Positions 23,109 through 31,562 of a DNA stretch of 33,350 nt are shown here, one piece after another. This DNA comes from Clostridiales bacterium. GTDB lineage: Bacteria; Bacillota; Clostridia; Christensenellales; CAG-138. Numbering within the stretch: the first letter of the stretch is position 1; each line of letters opens with the position of its first letter. The notes under the pieces were generated by a model. The model saw only the letters and a program-made list of their open reading frames with translations, had not been told where the DNA came from and searched no databases. Location of the stretch: NCBI GenBank assembly GCA_012838425.1, contig DUPG01000018.1:1-33350 (forward strand), in the 5' to 3' direction. The position numbers and the translations under genes are program-made.

Positions 23109-23812
23109 AGAAAATTGCTGCTTGCATTTTGAACTACATAAGAGAAAACAAGTACATTTTGCTTGCATTGTATGTTCCAATTTACCTTATTGGCTTCTTC
23201 ACCATCGAGAAAATAGTCGGCGACCCCTCTATTTGCTGGATTACCGATATTCCCGCAATAGATAACAGAATTCCATTCTTAGAAGTATTCATTATACCGT
23301 ATATGCTGTGGTATCCCTATATGTTTGTAGTGGGACTGTACTTGGCATTTGTAAAGAACGGCCCTGCGTTTTCACGCTTTATGTGGGGAATAATAATCAC
23401 TTTTACTATTTGCTTAGCTGCGTTTTTGATTTTCCCGAATTGTCAGAATCAGCGTGTGGATTTAGAAGCGTTAGGGCGCGACAACATATTTATACGAATG
23501 GTCGCAAGCATTTACGCTGTTGATACCAACACGAATGTATTGCCAAGCGGACATGTTATGGGCTCTGTCGTGGCATGGTGGGGCTCTTTGGAGATGGGAA
23601 TAGTTAAGCGCAAGCGTTGGTTACAATGGCTTACGCACTTCCTGATGGTTTCTATATCGCTGTCAACTGTGTTTGTAAAGCAGCACGCTATTTTAGATGT
23701 GATTGTTTCCACCGTTATACTCATTCCGCTGTACTTCCTGCTGTATAAGGGTGGATTCAGAAAGATAGGCGAAGCAATTAAAAGAGCTTTTGCGAAAAAA
23801 CAGGAAGCGTAA
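23105..23812 (+). CDS. PAP2-family membrane phosphatase
   Basis: A 235-residue polytopic membrane protein with about six hydrophobic segments. The second and third PAP2 motifs are clear: LPSGH (146-150) and S-T-x5-H-x3-D (S187, H194, D198 in STVFVKQHAILD). The usual Arg after the motif-3 Ser is replaced by Thr188. The first motif (KxxxxxxRP) is weak; K84 in FVKNGPAFSRF is the best candidate. The family removes phosphate from lipid phosphates or transfers lipid head groups. Co-translation with a lipid kinase suggests opposed or sequential steps on the same lipid. A strong terminator follows. Confidence 0.88.
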   Translation: MKKIAACILNYIRENKYILLALYVPIYLIGFFTIEKIVGDPSICWITDIPAIDNRIPFLEVFIIPYMLWYPYMFVVGLYLAFVKNGPAFSRFMWGIIITFTICLAAFLIFPNCQNQRVDLEALGRDNIFIRMVASIYAVDTNTNVLPSGHVMGSVVAWWGSLEMGIVKRKRWLQWLTHFLMVSISLSTVFVKQHAILDVIVSTVILIPLYFLLYKGGFRKIGEAIKRAFAKKQEA

Positions 23813-23832
23813 ATGAGAGCATAAGCGTTATA

Positions 23833-23860
23833 AAGAAAGCCGCTGAGGGCGGCTTTCTTA
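23833..23860 (+). terminator. Terminator after the lipid kinase-PAP2 operon
   Basis: A perfect 11-bp stem AAGAAAGCCGC/GCGGCTTTCTT (23833-23843 with 23849-23859). The T-rich right arm serves as part of the U tract. It also sits just past the convergent DUF4349 gene. Confidence 0.8.
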
Positions 23861-23866
23861 TCAGTA

Positions 23867-24742
23867 TCACTCGTTATTCTCCTCTTTCCCCTCATTCTCC
23901 TTCTTTTTCTTATCTTTACGCTTTTTCCTGATAATATAGTACACTATTAAAGCGATTATGATTAGCGGGGAAGCGGCTATTATGATTATTAACAGCCATT
24001 GCAGTATAGCTATTATAACATTTGATACGGATATAAAGCCGTTCTTGATCAATATAACCATGTCGCGCCAGCTAAGCGCCTTCCAATCAACCTTTTTCTT
24101 AGGCTTTGAGGGGTCGCTTGATTGGCTGATTGTAAGATTTAATACAGACTCGTTGACTTGCGAATCCCAAAGCTTCAGCTTGCCTTCTAATACCTCAATT
24201 TCTTCTGTCAAGCTGTTGATTTCCGCCTGTAATTTCAGCGTTTCATCTAAAGAATGTGCTTTTTCCAAGAATTCGTAATACTTCTCAAGCGCCTTTTTCT
24301 TGGCTTCAAGGCGTAATTGAACGTCGTAATATTCATCTGTAATATCATCGCTGGTCGTGCTGCTGTTGATTATCACAGCGACGCTGCCTATATGACCCAT
24401 AAGCGCATCTAACTTATCGGACTTGATTTTGATTTGCGCAGAAATATAGGTGTAGCCATTGCGTTCTGTTCTTGTATGTTTGAACTCGTAGCCGCCATTC
24501 CGGTTCGCATAGTTGAGAATATCCGAATATGCAGCCACCACATCATCAGCTTCTATATCCATTGAGCCGTTGCGTATGACCTTTCTGCTGCTGAGTGAAA
24601 CGACTTCCGTGCTATCATCATATGTGTTTTGCCCTCTGTCGCTGCCTTGGTCTGCGCTGTTTGGCGCTTCATGGCTTGACGCACAGCCGAATGAAATCAA
24701 CAAAACCACTATCAGCAGAATTATAAATAATCTCTTTTTCAT
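23867..24742 (-). CDS. DUF4349 domain lipoprotein
   Basis: The 291-residue protein has a lipoprotein signal peptide with a candidate lipid-attached C20 (LLISFGC). The DUF4349 domain follows (about 50-225): SSRKVIRNGSMDIEADDVVAAYSDI, NGYTYISAQIKIKSDKLDALM, DDITDEYYDVQLRLEAKKKALEKYYEFLEKA, then a heptad-rich coiled coil (TLKLQAEINSLTEEIEVLEGKL) and SVLNLTISQ. A membrane segment (about 242-268) and a highly charged Lys/Glu tail close it. The protein is therefore held to the membrane at both ends with the domain outside. The function of DUF4349 is not known. It starts behind AAAGGAG. Confidence 0.88.
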   Translation of the reverse strand: MKKRLFIILLIVVLLISFGCASSHEAPNSADQGSDRGQNTYDDSTEVVSLSSRKVIRNGSMDIEADDVVAAYSDILNYANRNGGYEFKHTRTERNGYTYISAQIKIKSDKLDALMGHIGSVAVIINSSTTSDDITDEYYDVQLRLEAKKKALEKYYEFLEKAHSLDETLKLQAEINSLTEEIEVLEGKLKLWDSQVNESVLNLTISQSSDPSKPKKKVDWKALSWRDMVILIKNGFISVSNVIIAILQWLLIIIIAASPLIIIALIVYYIIRKKRKDKKKKENEGKEENNE

Positions 24743-24827
24743 AAATGCTCCTTTATGGGTATTATAATAAAGCGATTATAGTATAATATACAATTGCCGT
24801 CAAATCAGGAAAATACAAAGAGAATCG

Positions 24828-25451
24828 CTATTTTTTTATTAAGCTTAATACATACTCAGAAATCAGCTCAACAGCTTTCATGTTCTTACCGCCGCCTACC
24901 ACGCATATATCCGCGCGTTCTTTGTAAACCTTCAGATATTTTTCAAGCATGGGGCGCACAGTTTTTTTGTATTGGTGTTCTATTGAATCGAATGTGCGTT
25001 CCCTCTCAAACATATCGCGCTTTACGCGGCGCAGCAGGCAAATGTCGGCAGGAACATCCATAAACACCTTTAAGCACATATCTATTTTCGATATGTATTC
25101 ATCATCTGAAAATGCGTGTATGCCTTCAAGAATAAGCACCTGCGGCGGATATATAAGCTCGTTTGTATCTGCGCGCAAGTGCTTGCAAAAATCATATTGC
25201 TTTTTAGTTATAGGAACTTTGCTCTCTAATGCGGCAATATCCTCATATAGCGCTTGAAAATCAAAAGCGCTTGGGGAATCGAAGTTAAGCTGTGCTCTTT
25301 CCTCGAAGCTGAGTTCGGGAAAGCTTTTATAATAGCAGTCTTGCGAAAGTACATAGCACGAAACATCATTCGCGCTAAGCGCTTCGCACAAGTTATCCGC
25401 CAGCTTTGTTTTGCCGCTGCCCGAGGGCCCGCAGATTCCTATGATAATCAT
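24828..25451 (-). CDS. udk: Uridine kinase family protein
   Basis: Uridine kinase phosphorylates uridine or cytidine to the monophosphate, using ATP or GTP, for pyrimidine salvage. The protein has the Walker A loop GICGPSGSGKTKLADNL, then the substrate motif SQDCYYKSFPELSFEERAQLNFDSPSAFDFQAL, VLILEGIHAFSDD (Walker B position) and the lid region CLLRRVKRDMFERERTFDSI. I chose the ATG at 25451 (MIIIGICG), which gives 207 residues, the family size. The frame is open for 16 further codons, but these lie inside asnS. It starts four bases after asnS ends, with a poor ribosome-binding site, so it probably relies on coupling. The specific substrate is inferred. Confidence 0.86.
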   Translation of the reverse strand: MIIIGICGPSGSGKTKLADNLCEALSANDVSCYVLSQDCYYKSFPELSFEERAQLNFDSPSAFDFQALYEDIAALESKVPITKKQYDFCKHLRADTNELIYPPQVLILEGIHAFSDDEYISKIDMCLKVFMDVPADICLLRRVKRDMFERERTFDSIEHQYKKTVRPMLEKYLKVYKERADICVVGGGKNMKAVELISEYVLSLIKK

Positions 25452-25455
25452 ATTA

Positions 25456-26841
25456 TTAGAAATCAAGCAACTCAGTAGTACGCGGGAAGGGTTGAACATC
25501 TCTTATGTTCGACATTCCGGTAACATACATTACCATTCTATCAAAGCCCAAGCCATAGCCGGAGTGCTTTGCGCCGCCGTACTTTCTCAAATCGAGATAC
25601 CACTTATATTCTTCCTCGCACAAGCCTAATTCGCGTACGCGCTGCAACAGCACATCATAGCGTTCCTCACGCTGACTGCCGCCTATTATCTCCCCTACTC
25701 CGGGAACTAACAAATCTGCCGCCGCAACTGTTTTGCCGTCGTCATTTATGCGCACATAGAAAGGCTTTATCTCTTTTGGATAATCAGTTACGAATACGGG
25801 ACGATTGTAAACCTTTTCGGTTATGTATCTCTCGTGCTCTGTCTGCAAATCCATACCCCATTTTACTGGAAAATTGAATTGCACATCGGCTTTTTCTAAC
25901 AGCTCTATTGCCTTTGTGTATGTTATTCTCTCAAATTCGGAGTTCACTATGCCTTCAAGGCGTTCTAATAAACCGTTATCAATGAAGCTGTTGAAGAATT
26001 TAAGCTCATCGGGGCAACGCTCCATAACCGTATTTATAATATGCTTTATCATGGCTTCAGCAACATCCATATCGCCTTCAAGGTCGCAGAAAGCCATTTC
26101 AGGCTCTATCATCAAAAATTCTGCCGCATGCCTTGTAGTGAAAGATCTCTCAGCCCTGAAGGTTGGACCGAATGTATATACATCACGGAAAGCCATAGCG
26201 AATACTTCCGCATGGAGCTGTCCGCTAACCGTTAAGAATGATTCCTTTGCGAAGAAGTCTTTCGAATAGTCTATTTCGCCGTCGTCTGTGCGCGGGGGAT
26301 TTTCCATATCAAGCGTTGTTACTCTGAAAAGCTCGCCTGCGCCCTCGCAGTCGCTTGAAGTGATTATAGGCGTATGCACATATAAAAAGCCGCGCTCGTC
26401 AAAGAATCTGTGTATTGCCTGTGCGACAACATGCCTTACGCGATAGGTCGCTTGGAATGTATTGGTGCGCGGACGCAAATGCTGTATAGTGCGCAAAAAC
26501 TCTAATGAATGGCGTTTTTTCTGCAAGGGATAGTCAACCGGCGACTCACCTTCAATTATAATATCTTCTGCTTGAATCTCGAAGGGCTGTGGCGCGTCGG
26601 GCGTGATAACAACCTTGCCCTTGGCTGTGATTGCAGCACCTGTTGCAAACTTCTTCTGAACTTCATTTGCGATTTTCTCGCGGTCGAATACTATCTGCAC
26701 GCCCTTGAAGCTCGTACCGTCGGTAAGCTCAATAAAGCCAACTGTCTTGCTCTCGCGAATAGTACGAATCCAGCCGGATACGACTACTTCTTCTAAACTC
26801 TCATACTTCTGTAATAGCTCTGCTACTCTTATGCTTTTCAT
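25456..26841 (-). CDS. asnS: Asparagine--tRNA ligase
   Basis: AsnRS charges tRNA-Asn with asparagine. The 461-residue protein has an N-terminal OB-fold anticodon-binding domain (about 1-115, [25 protein letters not shown]) and a class II catalytic core. That core has motif 1 around [24 protein letters not shown], motif 2 [22 protein letters not shown] and motif 3 [16 protein letters not shown]. The ending [14 protein letters not shown] is typical. I took the ATG at 26841, preceded by TTAGGAG, rather than the ATG six codons earlier. It starts eight bases after the acyl-CoA synthetase stop and is probably co-transcribed. Confidence 0.96.
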   Translation of the reverse strand: MKSIRVAELLQKYESLEEVVVSGWIRTIRESKTVGFIELTDGTSFKGVQIVFDREKIANEVQKKFATGAAITAKGKVVITPDAPQPFEIQAEDIIIEGESPVDYPLQKKRHSLEFLRTIQHLRPRTNTFQATYRVRHVVAQAIHRFFDERGFLYVHTPIITSSDCEGAGELFRVTTLDMENPPRTDDGEIDYSKDFFAKESFLTVSGQLHAEVFAMAFRDVYTFGPTFRAERSFTTRHAAEFLMIEPEMAFCDLEGDMDVAEAMIKHIINTVMERCPDELKFFNSFIDNGLLERLEGIVNSEFERITYTKAIELLEKADVQFNFPVKWGMDLQTEHERYITEKVYNRPVFVTDYPKEIKPFYVRINDDGKTVAAADLLVPGVGEIIGGSQREERYDVLLQRVRELGLCEEEYKWYLDLRKYGGAKHSGYGLGFDRMVMYVTGMSNIRDVQPFPRTTELLDF

Positions 26842-26849
26842 AAAAACTC

Positions 26850-28925
26850 CTAACACCACTCTTTCTCTATTTTATCCCCTGTTGACAGCAATATTCTCGC
26901 ATCAGCTACCACTGCACCGTCTTCATAAGCGAATACAGGGTTAATATCTGCTTCTTGTATGTTTTCATACATGAACGGAAGCATAGAAAGCTTTACCAAT
27001 ATATCGCAAAGCGCATCGATATCCGCCTTCTTGCCGCCGCGTGCTCCTTTTAATATCTCATAGCACTTTGTTGACTTAATCAACTCAAGTGCGGCTTCAT
27101 AATTCAAGGGGGCAATGCCTAATGCTACATCCTTAAGCACCTCGGTATATATGCCGCCCATACCGAACATCATGACAGGACCGAACTGCGCATCACGCAC
27201 AAAGCCCATCATCACTTCGAAGCCTTTATCAAGCATGGGATATACTATTACGCCGATAAAGCCTTGAAGCTTTGACAGCCTATTGAACGCTTCGGTGCAT
27301 TCAAAGTCGTTCTTAATATTAAGAATAACTCCGCCCACATCTGACTTATGAATTATATCGGAGGAAAGCACCTTCATGCAAACAGGATAGCCTATCTCGT
27401 TGCACGCCTTAACCACATCGTGATTATTTGCGGCAAAGAAATTCTTGGGTATGCTAATGCCTACGCTGTCCAGCAAGCGCATGGCTTGGGTTTCAAGCAA
27501 GCTCGTTCTTCCGCAGTGGCAGCTTATCTCCATAGACTCGACATCGGGGCACAGGTTAATTTCGCGTCGGTTCGCCTTGTGCTGCTCATACTCAGCAAGC
27601 TTCGAAAGCGCGTTTGCCGCCCTCTCGCCTGATGGGAACAGCACAATGCCGCTGTCCTTCAGCACCTGCTTGGCTTCTTCTATATCGCTGCCTATTTCGA
27701 ACAAAGCGCATATGCACTTGTCGCTGTTGCGCGCTACCTTTGCTAACTCATTCGCTACGGGCAATGCCTGTAAATGCGGCGTGCCTACATACATAACTAT
27801 TGCAGCGTCATATTCCTCTAAGCAAGCGCTCAACGCCTTTGCATAGCCTTCGGGAGTTGCGCCAACTGTTAAATCTATGGGATTTGCAAGCCCGGCATAT
27901 GACGGCAGGAACTCTTGCAGCTTGGACTTCAACGAATCTGTCGGAGCGCAAACCGTAAGCCCTGCGTTCTCGCACATATCCGCTGTCATAACGCCCGGAC
28001 CGCCCGAGTTAGTTATAATTGCGACCTTCTTGCCTGCCATTTGCTTTTTAGCGGCAAAAATCTTTGCGTAATCGAACATCTCGTCAACGGTTATTGCGCG
28101 AATACCGCCGCATGCGGAAATAGCCGCATCGTAAACCATATCCGCGCCTGCCATAGAGCCGGTGTGCGACATAGCCGCGCGCTGTCCGCTTGATGTTCTG
28201 CCCGACTTTATTATGATAACAGGCTTTACGGCTGTTGCTTTTCTCAGCACCTCCATAAAGCGCCTGCCATCTTTTATATTCTCAACATAAAGTGTAATGA
28301 CATCTGTGCTTTCGTCATCAATTAAATACTCTAATAATGAGGTTTCGTTCAAGTCCGCGCCGTTTCCATAGCTTGCGAACTTACATATGCCCAAACCGTT
28401 TTCAGTGGAGAGGTGCATTATTAAACCGCCTACCGCGCCGCTCTGCGAAATAAGCGATATGCCGCCCATGGAGGGCTTTGCCTCTATAGTAGCAAGCAAT
28501 GAGTTTTTAGTATTAGCAACACCTGCACAATTAGGACCAATAAAACGAATAGAATATTTTTGCGCCGCTTCAACTAATTTTTTCTCTAACTCATTATTGC
28601 CAGCTTCTGAAAAGCCCGAGCTTATTATGACCGCGCTGTTTATGCCTGCTTCACCGCACTCCTCCAACACCTGAGGCACGGTTTCGGCGGGGCTTGCTAT
28701 AAGCGCTAAATCGACTTTTTTATCTGCCAGCTCTGATACGCTTTTATAACCTTTGGAATCTAAATGCCCTGCACCCTTCGGGTTGATAACATACACATTC
28801 TTCATATCAAAGCCGCCGTCGATTAAGCGTTCGATTAGCGCTCTGCCTAACTTACCCTCTGAAACAGAGCCGAAAAGCGCAAGCGATTTGCAATTAAATA
28901 TCGAATCTATGCGAGAATCACGCAT
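26850..28925 (-). CDS. Acetate--CoA ligase (ADP-forming), fused alpha and beta subunits
   Basis: The enzyme converts an acyl-CoA, ADP and phosphate to the acid, CoA and ATP. The 691-residue chain joins a CoA-binding domain (about 10-130; [18 protein letters not shown]), two succinyl-CoA-ligase-like domains ([12 protein letters not shown]) and a C-terminal ATP-grasp domain (about 460-690; [52 protein letters not shown]). The phosphorylated histidine of the family is H254 in [19 protein letters not shown] chose the ATG at 28925 because it follows GGGAGGG. It begins one base after iorB ends. With iorB it suggests ATP formation from 2-oxo acids derived from amino acids. Acyl specificity cannot be read from sequence. 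Confidence 0.93.
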   Translation of the reverse strand: MRDSRIDSIFNCKSLALFGSVSEGKLGRALIERLIDGGFDMKNVYVINPKGAGHLDSKGYKSVSELADKKVDLALIASPAETVPQVLEECGEAGINSAVIISSGFSEAGNNELEKKLVEAAQKYSIRFIGPNCAGVANTKNSLLATIEAKPSMGGISLISQSGAVGGLIMHLSTENGLGICKFASYGNGADLNETSLLEYLIDDESTDVITLYVENIKDGRRFMEVLRKATAVKPVIIIKSGRTSSGQRAAMSHTGSMAGADMVYDAAISACGGIRAITVDEMFDYAKIFAAKKQMAGKKVAIITNSGGPGVMTADMCENAGLTVCAPTDSLKSKLQEFLPSYAGLANPIDLTVGATPEGYAKALSACLEEYDAAIVMYVGTPHLQALPVANELAKVARNSDKCICALFEIGSDIEEAKQVLKDSGIVLFPSGERAANALSKLAEYEQHKANRREINLCPDVESMEISCHCGRTSLLETQAMRLLDSVGISIPKNFFAANNHDVVKACNEIGYPVCMKVLSSDIIHKSDVGGVILNIKNDFECTEAFNRLSKLQGFIGVIVYPMLDKGFEVMMGFVRDAQFGPVMMFGMGGIYTEVLKDVALGIAPLNYEAALELIKSTKCYEILKGARGGKKADIDALCDILVKLSMLPFMYENIQEADINPVFAYEDGAVVADARILLSTGDKIEKEWC

Positions 28926-28926
28926 T

Positions 28927-29517
28927 TTATCCCTCCCATACATTAGAATTTAAGCCTAATTCAAACGATTTCAAGTTATTCTCAACGCCCTTCGAGAAGC
29001 GTTGAAGCATAGCCTCTTTTATTTCGTCGGCTGTGAACATTTTGCCGACAGCGGTATGCGCGACCGAAGCGCCTAAAAGCACAATGTTTTGCGCAATACC
29101 ATCAGGATAGTCTTGAATCAGCAGCACCTTTGGCGCTAAGCCCTGTTCTATTGCTGTTTTCGCTACAGCGTCAACCTCGGGATAGCTTGCGCGCTTCAGC
29201 ATAACATCGGTAGGCAGCCACTTATAAGACCAAATCAGAACATCGCCGCCCTTTTTTACATATTTCATCGCTTTTAGCGACTCTTGAAGCTCCATAGATA
29301 TTGCAGCATCGGCAGTATGCGGGGAAATCTCAGGGCCTGCGCCGCCCTTGCCTATACGAAGCTGCGCCTTTACAAAGCCTCCCCTTTGCGCCATGCCCTT
29401 TGTGGGATAGAAATTGCACTCAAAACCCTTATTTTGAGCAGCAATAGCTAATATCTCCGCAATGGTTAATACGCCCTGACCGCCAATTCCCACAATATAC
29501 AAATCTAACTTGTCCAT
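28927..29517 (-). CDS. iorB: Indolepyruvate:ferredoxin oxidoreductase beta subunit
   Basis: The 196-residue protein is a 2-oxoacid oxidoreductase gamma-type subunit: LYIVGIGGQGVLTIAEILAIAA (7-28), then TKGMAQRGGFVKAQLRIG (39-56), and PDGIAQNIVLLGASVAHTAVGKMF. IorB partners the thiamine- and Fe-S-containing IorA to oxidise aryl pyruvates to aryl-acyl-CoA with reduction of ferredoxin. No iorA is present next to it or anywhere in the window, which is unusual. It has a strong promoter and a GGAGGGAG site and is followed at once by the ADP-forming synthetase that would use its product. Confidence 0.9.
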   Translation of the reverse strand: MDKLDLYIVGIGGQGVLTIAEILAIAAQNKGFECNFYPTKGMAQRGGFVKAQLRIGKGGAGPEISPHTADAAISMELQESLKAMKYVKKGGDVLIWSYKWLPTDVMLKRASYPEVDAVAKTAIEQGLAPKVLLIQDYPDGIAQNIVLLGASVAHTAVGKMFTADEIKEAMLQRFSKGVENNLKSFELGLNSNVWEG

Positions 29518-29543
29518 TCTCCCTCCGCTTATGTATTACATAT

Positions 29544-29572
29544 ATTATAACAATCTATTACAAATACCGCAA
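29544..29572 (-). promoter_or_regulatory. Predicted sigma-A promoter of the iorB operon
   Basis: On the minus strand TTGCGG (29572-29567) and a perfect TATAAT (29549-29544) are exactly 17 bases apart, 26 bases upstream of the iorB ATG and just past the dacF-like stop. Confidence 0.65.
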
Positions 29573-29573
29573 T

Positions 29574-31001
29574 TTATATTCTTCTGCGCACACGATACTT
29601 GTTCGGGCGGTTATATCGTATTCTGCGCGGCTTTCTTCTTGTAAGCTGAACTACAACTATTACGATAACAATGCCTATGCTTGCGGTAAGCAGCCAGAAC
29701 AGCCACGAATAATCGGGGGCTTCGGGCTGCACAACCTCCTCTACCTTTTGCCCTGAGCTCGTGTCAACATCGGCTTTTTCAATCTTCTCGGCTGCTGTCA
29801 ACGCCGCTGTAAAAATTACTTCATTATTATATAAATACTGCAAGCTGCCCACGGCTTCGCCTGCGTCAACCGGTGCTTTAAGTACGCTTTCACCTTCGCC
29901 TGCTTCGGTTAATACTAATTTCAAGCTCAGCTTAGAAGCGTTTTCCTTAATAGTTTGCACATCGCTCTTTGGTATGCACGCATAGCTGTTTTCTAAGTCT
30001 ATGTTCAAGGTTGTTTGCTTGATTGTAGAACCTGAAACATCACAGGTTACTTTATTAGGCAAATCTAAATCTGCAATTCTCACAAGCTCAAAGTTGTTGA
30101 AGCCGAACTCGAAAAGGTTTCGCGCCGCAACATACCTGTTTTCGCCTATTGTTGTCTTATCGTCCATATCGCCAAACAGTACGGCGATAAGCTCCATTTC
30201 TCCTTTTTGGGCAGAAGCCACAAGGCACTTGCCCGCGAACATTGTATCGCCCGTCTTTATGCCGGTTGCATATTGATATAGGAAGGAATCTTTATCGTCA
30301 GCCTTCTTATGAATGAATCTATTTGTGTTTTCAAGCATGAAGCCTTCGGAATGTCGGTTGGTTGGAGGAATATTGTAAACCTCCGTCGATACTATCTCTC
30401 TGAAGGTAGGGTTCTTCATAGCATATGCCGCGGCAAGCGCTAAATCATATGCTGTTGTGTAATGCTCGGTATTATCTAAGCCATTGGGGTTTTTGAACTG
30501 CGTATGCTTCATTCCCAGCCTGTCGCAATATTCGTTCATAAGCACTGCAAAATCTGATACCGAACCGGAAATATGCTCCGCAATCGCACGCGCTGCGTCA
30601 TTTCCCGATACCAACATCATGCCATACAGCAAATCTATAAGCTTAAGCCTTTCACCCGGCTTCAATCCCATAGATGAGCCCTTGGTTTCAACGCTGTTGC
30701 CCAATGTAACCTCGGCTTGTAAATCCGCAGCCTGCTCAATCGCAATGATTGCTGTTAAAATCTTTGTGGTACTTGCGGGATAGGCTTGTTCATAGCCCCG
30801 CTTCTCATATAAAACCTTGCCTGATTTCGTTTCGTATAAAAGCACATACTTTGAGCTGATAGAGTTTATTTCTTGAGGAATTTCGACATCAAAAAAATTA
30901 GTAGCATTAGCGGTACATAAGAAAATAATATGAGTATTCGTGCATAAAAACACGAGCAATAGCAAAATAGTTGCGAACCTTATTCTTTTCAAACCTTTCA
31001 A
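29574..31001 (-). CDS. D-alanyl-D-alanine carboxypeptidase (PBP5/DacF-like)
   Basis: This penicillin-binding peptidase removes the last D-alanine from peptidoglycan stem peptides. The 475-residue protein has a signal peptide (about 1-32) and the peptidase S11 domain. Its active-site motifs are S77-T-T-K80, S132-G-N134 and K249-T-G251. A PBP5-like C-terminal domain (about 310-410) follows, then a membrane helix (about 432-455) and a strongly basic tail (RRKPRRIRYNRPNKYRVRRR). Such a helix with an inside basic tail replaces the amphipathic anchor of many relatives. The start is TTG at 31001, after AAAGGAAGGG; a second TTG lies three codons later. Sporulation (DacF) and vegetative (DacA) roles cannot be separated here. 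It has its own promoter. Confidence 0.92.
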   Translation of the reverse strand: MKGLKRIRFATILLLLVFLCTNTHIIFLCTANATNFFDVEIPQEINSISSKYVLLYETKSGKVLYEKRGYEQAYPASTTKILTAIIAIEQAADLQAEVTLGNSVETKGSSMGLKPGERLKLIDLLYGMMLVSGNDAARAIAEHISGSVSDFAVLMNEYCDRLGMKHTQFKNPNGLDNTEHYTTAYDLALAAAYAMKNPTFREIVSTEVYNIPPTNRHSEGFMLENTNRFIHKKADDKDSFLYQYATGIKTGDTMFAGKCLVASAQKGEMELIAVLFGDMDDKTTIGENRYVAARNLFEFGFNNFELVRIADLDLPNKVTCDVSGSTIKQTTLNIDLENSYACIPKSDVQTIKENASKLSLKLVLTEAGEGESVLKAPVDAGEAVGSLQYLYNNEVIFTAALTAAEKIEKADVDTSSGQKVEEVVQPEAPDYSWLFWLLTASIGIVIVIVVVQLTRRKPRRIRYNRPNKYRVRRRI

Positions 31002-31033
31002 CCCTTCCTTTGAGCTTCAAATTAAACATTGCT

Positions 31034-31062
31034 ATTATAACGAAATTATTGTATTTATTCAA
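31034..31062 (-). promoter_or_regulatory. Predicted sigma-A promoter of the dacF-like gene
   Basis: On the minus strand TTGAAT (31062-31057) and a perfect TATAAT (31039-31034) are 17 bases apart, 32 bases upstream of the TTG start. Confidence 0.65.
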
Positions 31063-31361
31063 GCTATTTATATATGCACAGTCGAAATATGCACAATTCG
31101 TTGAAATCAGAGCCTACCATAATCCACTGAAAAACGGTTATTTTTTCCAAATATCGATATCAGGTAAAAAGTTTTTTTAAAAATTAAATAACTGAAAAGC
31201 CGTATTTCTAATTGCAATGTTACATTTTCTGCAGATTTTGCTCCGTCAAAGGACAAATTAATTGTAATAATAACGCTGTTTTCAAAAAAATCAAACAAAT
31301 AGTAAATGGAAAGCGGAGAAAAGCGTTGTATAATGTTGATTTAATGTGAAGAATGTTACTA

Positions 31362-31391
31362 TCATATGTTGCAATTACTGCAACCATATGA
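31362..31391. repeat. Inverted repeat upstream of the second prepilin-headed gene
   Basis: TCATATGTTGCA (31362-31373) and TGCAACCATATGA (31379-31391) are inverted copies apart from one extra C, around a five-base centre. The element ends 39 bases upstream of the predicted -35, a position suited to an activator, or it could fold in RNA from a farther promoter. Confidence 0.5.
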
Positions 31392-31430
31392 TGAGTATAA
31401 CCATATTAGTCATTATTCGCTGTTGTTTGG

Positions 31431-31459
31431 TTGACAATTGCCGGTTCTATTATTAAGAT
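31431..31459 (+). promoter_or_regulatory. Predicted promoter of the second prepilin-headed gene
   Basis: A perfect TTGACA (31431-31436) and TAAGAT (31454-31459) are 17 bases apart, 103 bases before the ATG at 31563. Confidence 0.55.
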
Positions 31460-31469
31460 TAATATAGGG

Positions 31470-31488
31470 TTACGCAATATATGCGTAA
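31470..31488. promoter_or_regulatory. Palindrome TTACGCA-N5-TGCGTAA at the predicted transcription start
   Basis: Two perfect 7-base inverted arms lie 10 bases beyond the predicted -10. The site could be a repressor operator or a hairpin at the 5' end of the transcript. Confidence 0.5.
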
Positions 31489-31562
31489 TATTTGGAAAGT
31501 TTTGGTTTGATGTAATAGGCGAAACCACTATTACAAATAACTCAGAGAGAAGGGAGAAAAAA

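Larger units (their letters stand above)
31002..31562. other. Divergent regulatory region between the dacF-like gene and the second prepilin-headed gene
   Basis: The 561-base gap is very A+T rich and holds the dacF promoter (31034-31062) and a promoter for the gene at 31563 (31431-31459). It also has two inverted repeats (31362-31391 and 31470-31488) and runs of A and T tracts (31130-31190). An imperfect 18-base direct repeat, beginning ACTGAAAA, occurs at 31126 and 31191. No gene or RNA could be recognised. The 5' leader of the right-hand gene would be about 100 bases. Confidence 0.55.

Noticed and set aside
24743-24827. Promoter for the DUF4349 gene
   Set aside because: Several A+T-rich hexamers could be combined (for example TTGTAT and TATAAT with 16 bases between), but none stands out, so no single promoter was called.
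14497-31482. ATATATTGCG shared (inverted) by the upstream regions of both prepilin-headed genes
   Set aside because: The same string also occurs near 13950, away from either gene, and it is A+T rich, so sharing is not informative.
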